A DNA stretch of 5,184 nucleotides from an uncultured Oscillospiraceae bacterium (GTDB taxonomy: Bacteria; Bacillota; Clostridia; Oscillospirales; Acutalibacteraceae), in NCBI GenBank assembly GCA_900541905.1, contig UQLQ01000048.1, positions 1-5,184 of the forward strand, in the 5' to 3' direction. Shown here in pieces: positions 4,860-5,184 of this stretch (position 1 is the first letter of the stretch; each line of letters starts with the position of its first letter). The position numbers and the translations under genes were made by a program. The notes beneath the pieces were generated by a model. That model was not told where the DNA came from. It did no database searches and was given only the letters and a program-made list of their open reading frames with translations.

Positions 4860-5184
4860 ATTGCGCCTTTCTTTTCAATACATTTATATCTCGAATGTTC
4901 TGTCTTACGATTGCCTCGGTTGCAACTACGCTGGATTCAATGTCATCTAAAACCAAGTCAATACTTTTCATTTTTTCAGCATTTAAACTTTGCGCTTCCA
5001 TTAACAGCTGAATATTTTTATTGGTTTCATTTTCCAAAGTAACCTCAATTTTCAGGGTTCTTTCTTCAATCTTTGAAGTTCTCTCCTCAATTTTAAGGGT
5101 CCTTTCTTCAATTTTTGAAGCTCTCTCCTCAATTTTAAGGGTCCTTTCTTCAATTTTTGAAGCTCTCTCCTCAATTTTAAGGGT
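4858..5184 (-). CDS. C-terminal part of a heptad-repeat coiled-coil protein, N-terminus beyond the window
   Basis: The minus-strand frame is open from the right edge to a TAA at 4860-4858, giving 108 residues with no start in view. The first 47 visible residues are tandem heptads of two alternating types, TLKIEER and ASKIEER (once TSKIEER), which are rich in Glu, Lys and Arg and should form a long charged helix or coiled coil with Ile and Ala/Thr on the core face. The remaining 61 residues are non-repetitive and also look helical: NIQLLMEAQSLNAEKM, SIDLVLDDIESSV and a basic end, NVLKRKAQ. There are no cysteines, membrane segments or catalytic motifs. I do not recognise the family. Evidence that this is real coding sequence is the intact frame over a 42-base repeat (a multiple of 3), heptad periodicity and a matching terminator. 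Confidence 0.8.
   Translation of the reverse strand, partial: TLKIEERASKIEERTLKIEERASKIEERTLKIEERTSKIEERTLKIEVTLENETNKNIQLLMEAQSLNAEKMKSIDLVLDDIESSVVATEAIVRQNIRDINVLKRKAQ
5043..5184 (-). repeat. 42-base tandem repeat inside the coiled-coil gene
   Basis: Units run 5043-5084, 5085-5126, 5127-5168 and a partial unit from 5169 to the edge. The units at 5085 and 5127 are identical base for base, and the first unit (nearest the gene's 3' end) differs at four positions. Each unit encodes two heptads, and its two 21-base halves are diverged relatives. The array continues past the window. Confidence 0.93.

Noticed and set aside
4818..5042. Plus-strand open frame starting ATGAAAAAAGCC
   Set aside because: It begins inside a terminator stem and is antisense to the coiled-coil gene, with no ribosome binding site or recognisable protein features.
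5043..5184. Tandem repeats considered as a CRISPR array
   Set aside because: Units are contiguous with no unique spacers, keep an open frame and encode heptads.

Overview
The window looks like an ordinary chromosomal stretch of a low-to-moderate GC Gram-positive bacterium, most likely an anaerobic member of the class Clostridia (Firmicutes). The grounds are strong AGGAGG-type ribosome binding sites, sigma-A-like promoters, use of GTG and TTG starts, the Firmicutes pairing of trmK with a Nif3-family gene, a DUF1858 redox-disulfide protein typical of anaerobes, and a stand-alone XerC-like tyrosine recombinase. No species can be named from the sequence alone.

Left part, minus strand (1-1663). 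A promoter at 1635-1663 drives a 67-residue DUF1858 protein. A strong GC hairpin follows, then trmK (tRNA adenine-22 N1-methyltransferase, probable GTG start at 1306). A Nif3-like dinuclear metal protein comes next, only 10 bases after trmK and running off the left edge. trmK and the Nif3 gene are clearly one transcription unit. The DUF1858 gene may be partly insulated from them by the hairpin.

Middle (1664-3217). A 167-base gene-free stretch with inverted repeats precedes a 376-residue minus-strand protein with a SAP/Rho-N-like N-terminus and a C-terminal SEC-C zinc motif. This gene diverges from the recombinase gene across a 256-base intergenic region. That region holds promoters on both strands, a 9-bp inverted repeat over one -10 box, and an imperfect 30-32 base direct repeat just before the recombinase -10 box.

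Right part (3218-5184). The plus strand carries a complete XerC-like tyrosine recombinase with all expected catalytic residues, a good intrinsic terminator, its own promoter, and a small DUF454/YbaN-type membrane protein. Converging from the right edge on the minus strand is the C-terminal part of a coiled-coil protein. Its coding DNA is a 42-base tandem repeat (two heptads per unit) that continues beyond the window, and its stop codon lies inside its own terminator stem.

I found no convincing new multi-gene system. The points most worth checking are the repeat-encoded coiled-coil gene at the right edge, the direct repeats before the recombinase, the start region of the recombinase (an AUG-GAU-UGA mini-ORF overlapping a TTG start), and the uncharacterised SEC-C protein.
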